DNA from: Chloroflexota bacterium
GTDB lineage: Bacteria; Chloroflexota; Anaerolineae; Promineifilales; Promineifilaceae
Reading direction: 5' to 3'
Assembly (NCBI GenBank): GCA_024223125.1
Contig: JAAEOP010000120.1
Location: 1 to 7,110, forward strand
DNA: 7,110 nt
The translations under genes and the position numbers were made by a program. The notes beneath the pieces are model-generated. The model ran no database searches. It was not told where the DNA came from and saw nothing but the letters and a program-made list of their open reading frames with translations. Shown one piece after another: positions 1-5,229 of this stretch (its first letter is position 1; each line of letters starts with the position of its first letter).

Positions 1-1092
1 ACGTTCTAGCGGAACCTTCAAGAGCCGCTCAATTTGGCGCACTATAGCGGCATCATCCGGCACAGCAAACGAATACGCATCTCCACTCCGTTCCGCTCGT
101 CCCGTGCGGCCGATTCGGTGCGTGTACGCATCCACCGTATCTGGCATATCAAAATTAATAACATGGGTCACGTTGGTAATATCAATTCCCCGCGCCGCAA
201 TATCCGTAGCCACCAAAATATCATATTTCCCTTTGCGGAAGCCGGTAATAGCCGCTTGTCGTTTGTTTTGGGACATATTGCCTTGTAGGGCGGCCGCATT
301 ATATTTCTTTTTTGTCAGATCGCGGGCCAAGTTGCGGGCGCGGTATTTTGTGCGTGTAAAAATCAATACCTGACCAGTCGCTTCTTGTTCCAACATGGCT
401 AACAACAAGCTCTTTTTCATCTTTTGCGGGATGGGGTAGATAGCATGATCCACTGTTTTCGCCGGCGCTATCATTCCAATTTGAACCGTCATCGGATCGT
501 TCAAAATGTCGTGTGCTAACGTCCGAATCTCTTTGGGCATGGTGGCGGAGAAGAAAAGGGTTTGCCGTTTGGCCGGTAACAGCTTGATGATGCGCCGAAT
601 GTCGGGCAAAAACCCCATATCGCACATACGATCCGCTTCATCTAAAACCAACAGTTCCACAGAAGAAAGATCAACGTGGCCTTGACCATATAAGTCAAGC
701 AAACGGCCGGGGCAAGCAACAACAATTTCTGTACCCCGTTGCAGCTGCTTAATTTGAGCGCCTTTGCCCACGCCTCCGTAAACAGTCATGCTGCGTATTT
801 TCATATTGCGGCTGAAGTCACTAAAGGCTTGATGGATTTGTTCGGCTAACTCACGAGTGGGAGCCACAATTAAGGCGCGAGTGCGACGCAATGGCCCTTT
901 GCTTAATCTTTGTAGGATGGGTAAGGCGAAAGCGGCCGTTTTGCCCGTGCCTGTTTGCGCCAGACCTAAAACATCCTTACCTTGCAACACAACGGGGATG
1001 GCTTGTTTTTGAATGGGGGTTGGTTCTGTAAAACCGACTGATTTGACTCCCGCAAGTATGCGCGAATCAAGAGAAAAATCTTGAAAATTCAC
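1..1092 (-). CDS. DEAD-box ATP-dependent RNA helicase, RhlE-like (C-terminus cut by window edge)
   Basis: This is an ATP-dependent RNA helicase of superfamily 2, expected to remodel RNA duplexes in the cytoplasm (ribosome assembly, RNA decay or cold adaptation in this family). I translated 364 uninterrupted codons by hand from GTG at 1092. Motifs in order: Q motif GFTEPTPIQ (residues 20-28), Walker A AQTGTGKT (45-52), Ia PTRELA (78-83), Ib PGRLLD (128-133), Walker B DEAD (151-154), SAT (182-184), motif V VATDIAARGID (294-304) and motif VI HRIGRTGR (325-332). Both RecA-like domains are therefore complete; only the C-terminal tail is missing past position 1. The stretch around DEADRMCDMGF and FSATMPKEI resembles the RhlE group. 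Two small departures from the usual sequence are VACPGR instead of VATPGR and RMCDMGF instead of RMLDMGF; neither removes a catalytic residue. The GTG start is supported by a good Shine-Dalgarno and by the first Phe of the Q-motif region. Family is certain; the exact subfamily is not. Confidence 0.96.
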   Translation of the reverse strand, partial: MNFQDFSLDSRILAGVKSVGFTEPTPIQKQAIPVVLQGKDVLGLAQTGTGKTAAFALPILQRLSKGPLRRTRALIVAPTRELAEQIHQAFSDFSRNMKIRSMTVYGGVGKGAQIKQLQRGTEIVVACPGRLLDLYGQGHVDLSSVELLVLDEADRMCDMGFLPDIRRIIKLLPAKRQTLFFSATMPKEIRTLAHDILNDPMTVQIGMIAPAKTVDHAIYPIPQKMKKSLLLAMLEQEATGQVLIFTRTKYRARNLARDLTKKKYNAAALQGNMSQNKRQAAITGFRKGKYDILVATDIAARGIDITNVTHVINFDMPDTVDAYTHRIGRTGRAERSGDAYSFAVPDDAAIVRQIERLLKVPLER

Positions 1093-1100
1093 TGAGATTG

Positions 1101-1106
1101 CTCCTT
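1101..1106 (-). promoter_or_regulatory. Shine-Dalgarno for the DEAD-box helicase
   Basis: The minus strand reads AAGGAG, followed by 8 nt and then GTG at 1092-1090. This is the best ribosome binding site on the minus strand of the left half of the window, and it decides the GTG start over internal ATG codons. Confidence 0.8.
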
Positions 1107-1146
1107 AGCATTGTTGAGCCAAGTTGCATTCTCAGCCCTGTTTTTT

Positions 1147-1152
1147 ATTCTA
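1147..1152 (-). promoter_or_regulatory. Possible -10 box for the helicase gene
   Basis: The minus strand reads TAGAAT (5 of 6 to TATAAT) about 55 nt before the GTG, inside the 135-bp gap 1093-1227 that separates this gene from the SIS locus. No good -35 hexamer sits at 16-18 bp, so this is weak. I see no strong hairpin terminator after the SIS stop codon in this gap. Confidence 0.22.
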
Positions 1153-1227
1153 AAGTTGCCGTAAGTCTAATCACTTCCCCTGAAATTTGCCAATTTGCTC
1201 ATATATTGACGAACGACGGAACACATT

Positions 1228-2073
1228 TTATGTTTTACGAGTCACTTCCATAATCTGATGGCTGGTGCGGATGCGGGAAATACCGCCGCCGCCTTCTGCG
1301 CTGCGGCCGCCGCCAAAGTTACGGAAATAAGGTTCGCCAATGATCTGGGCGCGATAGGCGGCAAACAATGCGCCCGGCAAACAGGTGAGTAAGGGGGAGA
1401 AACATTCACGGGGGGGCACGGCCGTAGCTAACAACCCATCTTGATCCCCCATTTTAGCCAGTGTGCTATTTTTTGGCGCAATCAGCGCTACCCGCCGACC
1501 GATGGCTTTAGCGGCCGTATAGATTTCCATTGTCCGGTCAACCTCCCTACCAGCGGCACTGATCAAGAAAGTAGGCGTGTTCACTTCGCGGCCGAAATAT
1601 TGTAAATGTGCCCACTCCTCCATATCCTGGCCGCTGGTGATGTCGCCGCTGGCCTCCAACAGTTTGGCCGCGCTGAACAAAGCTGTGCCATAATTCGGCC
1701 CGGCGCCGCAAAACACAAACTGGTTGGCGTCTTGCCAATCGTGGGCCAATCGCTGGGCGGCCGTATCGCTTAAAGCAATCGTTTCTTCCATCAGATCAGC
1801 CGTGGCTGTCAATTCGCGCCGCAGTTTGTTGGCCAGGGGTCGGGGCAGATGGTCGCGCATTTCGCCAAGCTGGATGGCGCACAAATACAACATCAACTGG
1901 GAAGCGATGTAACTACGTGAGCCGGGTACAATCTGGTTTGGGCGTTTGGTAGGAAGGGGGGGCACGGCCGTTTCCAATACCAACTCTCCCTCTTGTGCCA
2001 ACCGGCTTTTGGGGTTTCCTGTCAGGGCGACGGCCGTGGCTCCCACTTGCCGTGCCAATCGCAGCGCTTCCAC
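1228..2073 (-). CDS. C-terminal fragment of the SIS protein (end of SIS domain 1 plus SIS domain 2)
   Basis: This open frame of 281 codons is counted from GTG 2073. The family-like sequence in the same frame extends further upstream to about 2121 (TNLVIAVSVSGG), which shows that the GTG is an internal valine of SVSGGVSRTVEAL and not a natural start. It contains the SIS linker, the second SIS domain with FCGAGPNYGTA (about residues 121-131) and EEWAHLQYF (152-160), and the tail GEPYFRNFGGGRS. Each domain ends in a TAVPP strand (VLETAVPP and LLATAVPP), reflecting the internal duplication. No independent ribosome binding site is evident. Confidence 0.6.
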   Translation of the reverse strand: MEALRLARQVGATAVALTGNPKSRLAQEGELVLETAVPPLPTKRPNQIVPGSRSYIASQLMLYLCAIQLGEMRDHLPRPLANKLRRELTATADLMEETIALSDTAAQRLAHDWQDANQFVFCGAGPNYGTALFSAAKLLEASGDITSGQDMEEWAHLQYFGREVNTPTFLISAAGREVDRTMEIYTAAKAIGRRVALIAPKNSTLAKMGDQDGLLATAVPPRECFSPLLTCLPGALFAAYRAQIIGEPYFRNFGGGRSAEGGGGISRIRTSHQIMEVTRKT

Positions 2074-2396
2074 CGTCCGGCTGACCCCGCCGCTGACAGA
2101 AACAGCGATGACCAGATTTGTACCCGGCCCGTTTGCGGTAAATAGCCAACTGCATAGCGGGCAAATTGCATCGCCGTCATCGGTTCGCAGGGCAGTCTGG
2201 CCAACTGCTCAAAGGCCAGTTCTGCGTTCAAGGGGACATGGTGACTGTCGCCGCAGCCGGTGAGGAAGATGCGCTGACTCTTTTGGCTGCGGGATTTGGT
2301 GAAGGTGGTACGCACGGCCGCAATAAACGGATCAACTGCTTCGCGTACCATATCTGGCAAACTATCAACTTGTTGGTGTAAAGGGGTTCGGTTCAT
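2022..2396 (-). CDS. N-terminal fragment of the SIS protein (first half of SIS domain 1)
   Basis: This is the open frame carrying the real N-terminus from ATG 2396. It has about 90 residues of genuine sequence, including GCGDS and the ELAFEQLARLPCEP helix, ending at LPQTG. After about 2127 it reads out of frame for about 35 codons (a Ser/Arg/Trp-rich, non-family tail) before stopping at 2022. A TTG at 2411 would add five residues, but it follows directly on the upstream stop codon and is less likely. On its own this fragment would lack the SxSG loop and should not form a working SIS site. Confidence 0.6.
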   Translation of the reverse strand: MNRTPLHQQVDSLPDMVREAVDPFIAAVRTTFTKSRSQKSQRIFLTGCGDSHHVPLNAELAFEQLARLPCEPMTAMQFARYAVGYLPQTGRVQIWSSLFLSAAGSAGRWKRCDWHGKWEPRPSP

Positions 2397-2397
2397 G

Positions 2398-2413
2398 CGG
2401 CCAATTGTCAATT
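2398..2413. repeat. 16-bp palindromic motif at the glycosyltransferase/SIS junction, inverted copy at 4144-4159
   Basis: The motif CGGCCAATTGTCAATT covers the glycosyltransferase stop region and the bases just before the SIS ATG. Read on the minus strand, positions 4144-4159 give the same 16 bases with one change at the centre of the AATTGnCAATT palindrome. Both copies lie just upstream of a minus-strand start codon. It resembles one unit of the heptamer repeat at 4123-4178. Confidence 0.55.
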
Positions 2414-3296
2414 ACTTGCTACTTTCCACGGGTTGCCACAGGTCGGTTAACGGCCGTTTTCGTACCCGCACCTGCCAGAATACCAGCAGCCACAAATGCA
2501 GCCGGGCGGCAAACAATTGCAGCGTCCACCACAATTCCCGCGGCGAACGGGCAAATTTCAGGGCAAAGATGGTTCCGTGTTGGGCTTCCAATTTTGCCGA
2601 ACGCATCTGGTAGGGTGAGCGGCGCACATAATTCTGCGCGTAGCCGCCAGCAGAACGTACTTTTTGCCGCAGCCAATCAGAATATGTGGCCGGGTACTTT
2701 ACAAAAACCTTTGCTTCTGGAGCATAGCGGATGGTGTAACCTTGTGTGGCAATACGATGGGAGATGACGGCGTCTTCCGCTAGGGCATCTTCGGGAATGG
2801 GCGGCATGAGCGGCCGTCGCACAGCAAACAAGTAGCCGGAACAAAGCAAAAACTCTACGGCCGTATCCCTATCTACCCGGGTACGATTTGCCCCAGCCAC
2901 AAGCAGATGTGACCAGTACCCCAATTTTGTATCGCGTGGACTTATACTGATGGGCTGTCCGGTCACGGCTGCAACCTGAGGATCATTAAAGGGCTTAAGG
3001 AGAGGGGGCAGGGCATTGTCAGCTACCCAAACATCCCCATCACTAAAAACAAGAATATCACCCTGCGCGGCCTGAATACCCAGGCTGAGGGCGTGAGGTT
3101 TGCCTCGTTTCTGTGGTTCGGGTATATGGCGGATGGCGGGGAAGTGGGAGCCGTATTGGTGGACAACGGCCGTTGTCTCCTCATCCGGGCAAACCACCAA
3201 AATTTCACCGTTTGGGGGAAGCTGCTTTTGAAACGCTTCAATGGCCTGACCAATGGAATGGGCTTCTTGAAAGGCGGTGAGGATAACAGAAATCAT
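2412..3296 (-). CDS. Family 2 glycosyltransferase (GT-A fold)
   Basis: A 294-residue inverting glycosyltransferase of family GT2, which moves a sugar from a nucleotide-sugar donor to a lipid, glycan or cell-surface acceptor at the inner face of the membrane. The N-terminus MISVILTAFQEAHSIGQAIEA is the classic GT2 first strand and helix. KRGKPHALSLGI (63-74) is the nucleotide-binding loop, SDGD (85-88) is the DxD-type metal site, and AEDAVISHRI (173-182) is the ED catalytic-base region. RQKVRSAGGY (210-219) stands where processive members carry QxxRW; Trp is replaced, so a processive synthase is unlikely. There are no strong transmembrane helices, only a hydrophobic patch near 264-276 (LWLLVFW) that could lie on the membrane. 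Acceptor and sugar are unknown. It lies 57 bp after the membrane protease gene, across a hairpin, and 15 bp before the SIS gene, so the latter pair looks co-transcribed. No clear Shine-Dalgarno precedes ATG 3296. Confidence 0.93.
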   Translation of the reverse strand: MISVILTAFQEAHSIGQAIEAFQKQLPPNGEILVVCPDEETTAVVHQYGSHFPAIRHIPEPQKRGKPHALSLGIQAAQGDILVFSDGDVWVADNALPPLLKPFNDPQVAAVTGQPISISPRDTKLGYWSHLLVAGANRTRVDRDTAVEFLLCSGYLFAVRRPLMPPIPEDALAEDAVISHRIATQGYTIRYAPEAKVFVKYPATYSDWLRQKVRSAGGYAQNYVRRSPYQMRSAKLEAQHGTIFALKFARSPRELWWTLQLFAARLHLWLLVFWQVRVRKRPLTDLWQPVESSK

Positions 3297-3306
3297 AACG
3301 GCACGT

Positions 3307-3354
3307 AGACCTGTGAGGTTTCAAGCGACCTTTGGTCGCAAACCTTGCAGGTCT
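3307..3354. repeat. 48-bp REP-like hairpin between protease and glycosyltransferase genes
   Basis: The arms are 3307-3313 AGACCTG, 3316-3321 AGGTTT and 3325-3330 GCGACC, which pair with 3334-3339, 3340-3345 and 3348-3354. The two TG steps between the outer arms form G-T wobbles, so the stem is 15 bp plus 6 bp, interrupted only by a CAA bulge and closed by a TTT loop. It starts one base inside the protease stop codon and fills most of the gap to the glycosyltransferase. In the direction of transcription (minus) no U-run follows, so it does not look like an intrinsic terminator. A repeated extragenic palindrome or an mRNA-processing or stability hairpin fits better. Confidence 0.75.
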
Positions 3355-4121
3355 CAGCTTTCGGCCCCATAAGAAACAGACACTCCTTTCAGACGGCCGA
3401 CAATCCCTTCCACGGCCGCAATAACGAGCATGAAAAAAATGTCCACCCCAATCGCCATTGAAAAGGCCAGCCCCAGGTAGCCAAACATGAGCGCGGCCGG
3501 ACGGGCTAATTCGGTGGCAGCCAGATCAGACAATCCTAAAAAATAGAGAAGCAAGGCCAGAACTGCCAGCGTTATAGCAAAGGCCGGCCAGGCGCGGCGG
3601 TCAGATCGGCTGGGCATCATGCCGTTGCCAATGGCAAACAAAAGGTATAGCCAGATGAAGAAGTCGGGGGTTTGGTAGAGCTGCTCTAGCGCGGCCGTCA
3701 GGTTTGTAATGTGTCCCGTTTGCACCAGCGCCATTAGTTCGGGGATGTTGAAGATGTTGAGACCGATGAGCAGAATGACGGCCGTGCCCGCAATCAACGG
3801 CGCGCCTCCAATAATGCTCTCCCGCACCGGGTCCAATGTCCGCCCTTTGTAATATTCCACATACCCCAGTTGCACAGAGCCATCCGCCTGCCGCTGCGGA
3901 ATGAGTGAAAAAGAGCCGGTACGGACGCCCAACAGTGTGGCTGCCAACCAATGACTGGCTTCATGCAAAAACACACCTGGCAGCAAAATGATGGCATAAA
4001 TAATCACTGCCCGATCTTGCTGACTGGTTAGCAGCAGTGCTAGTCCATGCAAATGCCGGTGAATCCAGCGCTGCAAAATCAACAAAATCGGTAAAGTAAT
4101 AAGTACCCAAAAAAGAGGCAT
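3354..4121 (-). CDS. Multi-pass membrane protein with HEASH motif, M50 (site-2 protease)-like
   Basis: A 255-residue, strongly hydrophobic protein with about six predicted membrane segments. HEASH (residues 53-57, in LPGVFLHEASHWLAATLLG) is an HExxH zinc-binding motif inside a membrane helix, followed by LGV, as in M50 intramembrane proteases. The usual second motif NxxPxxxxDG is replaced by NGMMPSRSDRR (166-176): Asn, Pro and an Asp that could be the third zinc ligand are kept, but the glycine is lost. Residues 70-90 (SFSLIPQRQADGSVQLGYVEY) form the short beta segment common in this family. If active it would cleave membrane-embedded substrates, such as an anti-sigma factor or signal-peptide remnant; no anti-sigma or sigma gene is next to it. 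The start is ATG 4121; a TTG directly before it is less likely. It sits 61 bp after tpiA across a heptamer repeat and ends in a hairpin. Peptidase-like fold is likely; activity is unproven. Confidence 0.78.
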   Translation of the reverse strand: MPLFWVLITLPILLILQRWIHRHLHGLALLLTSQQDRAVIIYAIILLPGVFLHEASHWLAATLLGVRTGSFSLIPQRQADGSVQLGYVEYYKGRTLDPVRESIIGGAPLIAGTAVILLIGLNIFNIPELMALVQTGHITNLTAALEQLYQTPDFFIWLYLLFAIGNGMMPSRSDRRAWPAFAITLAVLALLLYFLGLSDLAATELARPAALMFGYLGLAFSMAIGVDIFFMLVIAAVEGIVGRLKGVSVSYGAES

Positions 4122-4122
4122 C

Positions 4123-4178
4123 AATGTTCAATGGTTAATGATCAATTGTCAATTGGCCGTTGATAATTAACAATTGAT
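4123..4178. repeat. Degenerate heptanucleotide tandem repeat (eight units)
   Basis: Eight consecutive 7-bp units are AATGTTC, AATGGTT, AATGATC, AATTGTC, AATTGGC, CGTTGAT, AATTAAC and AATTGAT, with consensus close to AATTGTC. The block fills almost exactly the gap between the tpiA stop codon (4183-4185) and the protease ATG (4121). It is much richer in A/T than the flanking genes. Because seven is not a multiple of three, it is clearly non-coding. Such degenerate heptamer arrays are known between genes in cyanobacteria and, from memory, some other phyla. Confidence 0.75.
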
Positions 4179-4182
4179 TATT

Positions 4183-4935
4183 CTATACGGCATTTTTCAC
4201 CAGGTTTACAAAACCGGGTTTCAGGCTGGCGCCGCCGACGAGAGCGCCGTCAATATCGGGGTGAGCCATGTATTCGGCGATGTTGTGTTCTTTGACGCTG
4301 CCGCCGTATTGAATGCGGACGGCCTGGGCTGTCTCTTCGCCATACAGGTCGGCGATGGGGCCGCGCACGCTCAGGTTGATGATGCTGCCCGCTTCGGCCG
4401 CGCTGGCGCTCTTACCTGTGCCAATGGCCCAAATAGGTTCGTAGGCGAAGATGAGGCTGGTTGTTTGCACGGCCGTGAGACCAGCCAACGCTGCTTTAAC
4501 CTGACCGCTGACAAATGCTTGTGTTTCACCGGCCTCATTTTGCGCCAGACTTTCACCGACGCAGATGATGGGAGTCAGGCTGTGCGCCAGGGCAACTTTG
4601 GCTTTCTGGTTGACGCCGCTGTCCGTTTCGCCAAAATAGGCACGACGTTCAGAATGGCCCAGAATGACGTATTGGCAGAAGGGAGTGAGCATGTTGGGGG
4701 CAATTTCGCCGGTGTATGCCCCCTTTTCCTCAAAATACATATTTTGGGCGCCGATACCGATGTCGGTGGCTTGCAGCGCTTCATAAACGCCGGGGATAGC
4801 CATGAAGGGGGGGCAGACGACGCGGTCTACTCCTTTGATGTTTTGTAAACTGTGACGGATTTCACGCACAAATTCAACGGCCGCTGCGGCCGTGTTATTC
4901 ATTTTCCAGTTTCCAGCAATAATTGGGGTACGCAT
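4183..4935 (-). CDS. tpiA: Triosephosphate isomerase
   Basis: A 250-residue, full-length TIM-barrel enzyme that interconverts dihydroxyacetone phosphate and D-glyceraldehyde 3-phosphate in glycolysis and gluconeogenesis; it acts as a soluble dimer in the cytoplasm. All catalytic residues are present: Lys11 in GNWKMN (8-13), His94 in ILGHSERR (91-98) and Glu166 in [11 protein letters not shown] (164-174), which begins flexible loop 6. The phosphate-binding motifs [10 protein letters not shown] (209-218) and [10 protein letters not shown] (229-238) are intact. ATG 4935 is chosen because [13 protein letters not shown] is the standard N-terminus and an AGGAAGGA Shine-Dalgarno lies 5 nt upstream. 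The gene is first in a minus-strand run with the membrane protease, glycosyltransferase and SIS genes. No other glycolysis gene (gap, pgk) is visible beside it, unlike in many bacteria. The long open frame on the opposite strand here is a shadow. Confidence 0.98.
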   Translation of the reverse strand: MRTPIIAGNWKMNNTAAAAVEFVREIRHSLQNIKGVDRVVCPPFMAIPGVYEALQATDIGIGAQNMYFEEKGAYTGEIAPNMLTPFCQYVILGHSERRAYFGETDSGVNQKAKVALAHSLTPIICVGESLAQNEAGETQAFVSGQVKAALAGLTAVQTTSLIFAYEPIWAIGTGKSASAAEAGSIINLSVRGPIADLYGEETAQAVRIQYGGSVKEHNIAEYMAHPDIDGALVGGASLKPGFVNLVKNAV

Positions 4936-4940
4936 CTGTT

Positions 4941-4948
4941 TCCTTCCT
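4941..4948 (-). promoter_or_regulatory. Shine-Dalgarno for tpiA
   Basis: The minus strand reads AGGAAGGA, 5 nt before ATG 4935. It is purine-rich and well placed, and supports the annotated start. Confidence 0.75.
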
Positions 4949-4957
4949 GTTTTAGGG

Positions 4958-4963
4958 ATTGTA
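4958..4963 (-). promoter_or_regulatory. Possible -10 box for tpiA
   Basis: The minus strand reads TACAAT (5 of 6 to TATAAT), which would give a leader of roughly 15-20 nt. The hexamer 17 bp upstream (TGGCAA) matches TTGACA at only three positions, so the call is tentative. Confidence 0.3.
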
Positions 4964-5008
4964 ATTGGAGTGGTCTTATTTTGCCATCGCCACTATCATT
5001 TAATGCTT

Positions 5009-5126
5009 GTAACTATCCAGCCACCTCTCGACTGTTATACCCGCGAAGGCGGGTATCCAGATGTGTGGATTCCTGCCTTCGCAGAGCTTGCCCTCACGAA
5101 GGTGGGGGAATGACCTGTATAGTTAC
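5009..5126. repeat. 118-bp MITE-like palindromic element with 12-bp terminal inverted repeats
   Basis: The left end GTAACTATCCAG (5009-5020) and right end CTGTATAGTTAC (5115-5126) are inverted copies with one mismatch. Inside are three small hairpins with GAAG or CTTC loops: ATACCCGC-GAAG-GCGGGTAT at 5037-5056, CTGC-CTTC-GCAG at 5073-5084, and CCCTCAC-GAAG-GTGGGGG at 5091-5108 (one wobble pair). ATCCA and TGGAT at 5055-5059 and 5066-5070 also pair. The core resembles the very common extragenic sequence of the type TTCCCGCGAAAGCGGGAATCC found in many bacterial genomes (from memory). I see no target-site duplication and no coding capacity. It lies in the divergent gap between tpiA and the DMT transporter. 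Confidence 0.65.
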
Positions 5127-5172
5127 TGACGCTTTTCTAAATTTTACGCGGTTTTGTCAATTTTGCATCTTA

Positions 5173-5210
5173 TTTTCCTGGAAACTCATGATGATAAGTT
5201 TCCGGGAAAA
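5173..5210 (+). promoter_or_regulatory. Strong hairpin / paired TTTCCnGGAAA palindromes upstream of the DMT transporter
   Basis: The arms 5173-5186 (TTTTCCTGGAAACT) and 5197-5210 (AGTTTCCGGGAAAA) pair over 14 bp with one T-G wobble and a 10-nt loop. Each arm also contains its own 11-bp palindrome, TTTCCTGGAAA and TTTCCGGGAAA, with centres 25 bp apart. It ends 19 bp before the transporter ATG. It could be a two-site operator for a dimeric repressor or an RNA hairpin in the leader. No T-run follows, so it is not a typical terminator. In the rest of 4936-5229, outside this and the MITE-like element, I see no gene and no convincing sigma-70 promoter for the plus strand. Confidence 0.5.
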
Positions 5211-5218
5211 TGCTATTT

Positions 5219-5222
5219 GAGG
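5219..5222 (+). promoter_or_regulatory. Shine-Dalgarno that decides the DMT transporter start
   Basis: GAGG lies 7 nt before ATG 5230 but only 1 nt before the alternative ATG 5224. The spacing therefore favours 5230 as the true start. Confidence 0.6.
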
Positions 5223-5229
5223 TATGTTG

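Larger units (their letters stand above)
1228..2396 (-). pseudogene. Double-SIS-domain sugar-phosphate isomerase/deaminase-like gene, split by a -1 frameshift
   Basis: Two SIS (sugar isomerase) domains in tandem, about 389 codons if read through, which matches the two-domain architecture of the GlmS isomerase half and AgaS-like proteins. These bind or isomerise phosphosugars such as hexosamine phosphates in the cytoplasm; the substrate cannot be told here. The first domain starts in one frame (LTGCGDS, residues 45-51, through LPQTG) and resumes in the frame shifted by -1 (TNLVIAVSVSGGVSRTVEALRLA). The family expects exactly this join, because the SxSG phosphate-binding loop follows the GCGDS strand at this distance. 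The break lies at about 2119-2132, in a run of short C/G homopolymers on the plus strand. The second domain has GAGPNYGTA, QDMEEWAHLQYF and a glycine-rich tail GGGRSAEGGGGISRIR. No stop codon lies at the break and the rest is well conserved, so a sequencing or assembly base loss is as likely as true decay. The start at ATG 2396 is 15 nt after the glycosyltransferase stop, with no clear Shine-Dalgarno, which suggests translational coupling. Confidence 0.8.

Noticed and set aside
34..373. Overlapping plus-strand frames at the left edge
   Set aside because: They are antisense to helicase motifs V and VI, which translate without interruption on the minus strand.
2119..2132. Programmed -1 ribosomal slippery heptamer at the SIS break
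   Set aside because: No X XXY YYZ pattern in the zero frame is present in this stretch, and no stop codon lies close behind; a base loss is simpler.
4174..4848. Long plus-strand open frame of 224 codons opposite tpiA
   Set aside because: It lies fully antisense to a certain tpiA, has no family-like motifs and begins inside the heptamer repeat; long antisense frames over conserved GC-rich genes are common.
5030..5110. CRISPR-like repeats because of the three GAAG hairpins
   Set aside because: The three hairpins differ in sequence and spacing, lack uniform spacers, and no cas gene is present.
5154..5176. TTGTCA and TATTTT as a plus-strand promoter for the DMT gene
   Set aside because: The spacing is only 11 bp, too short for a sigma-70 promoter; no better pair was found.
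4852..5220. Plus-strand frames across the tpiA-DMT gap
   Set aside because: They run through the palindromic element and the tpiA 5' end, with low-quality composition and no good start; treated as non-coding.
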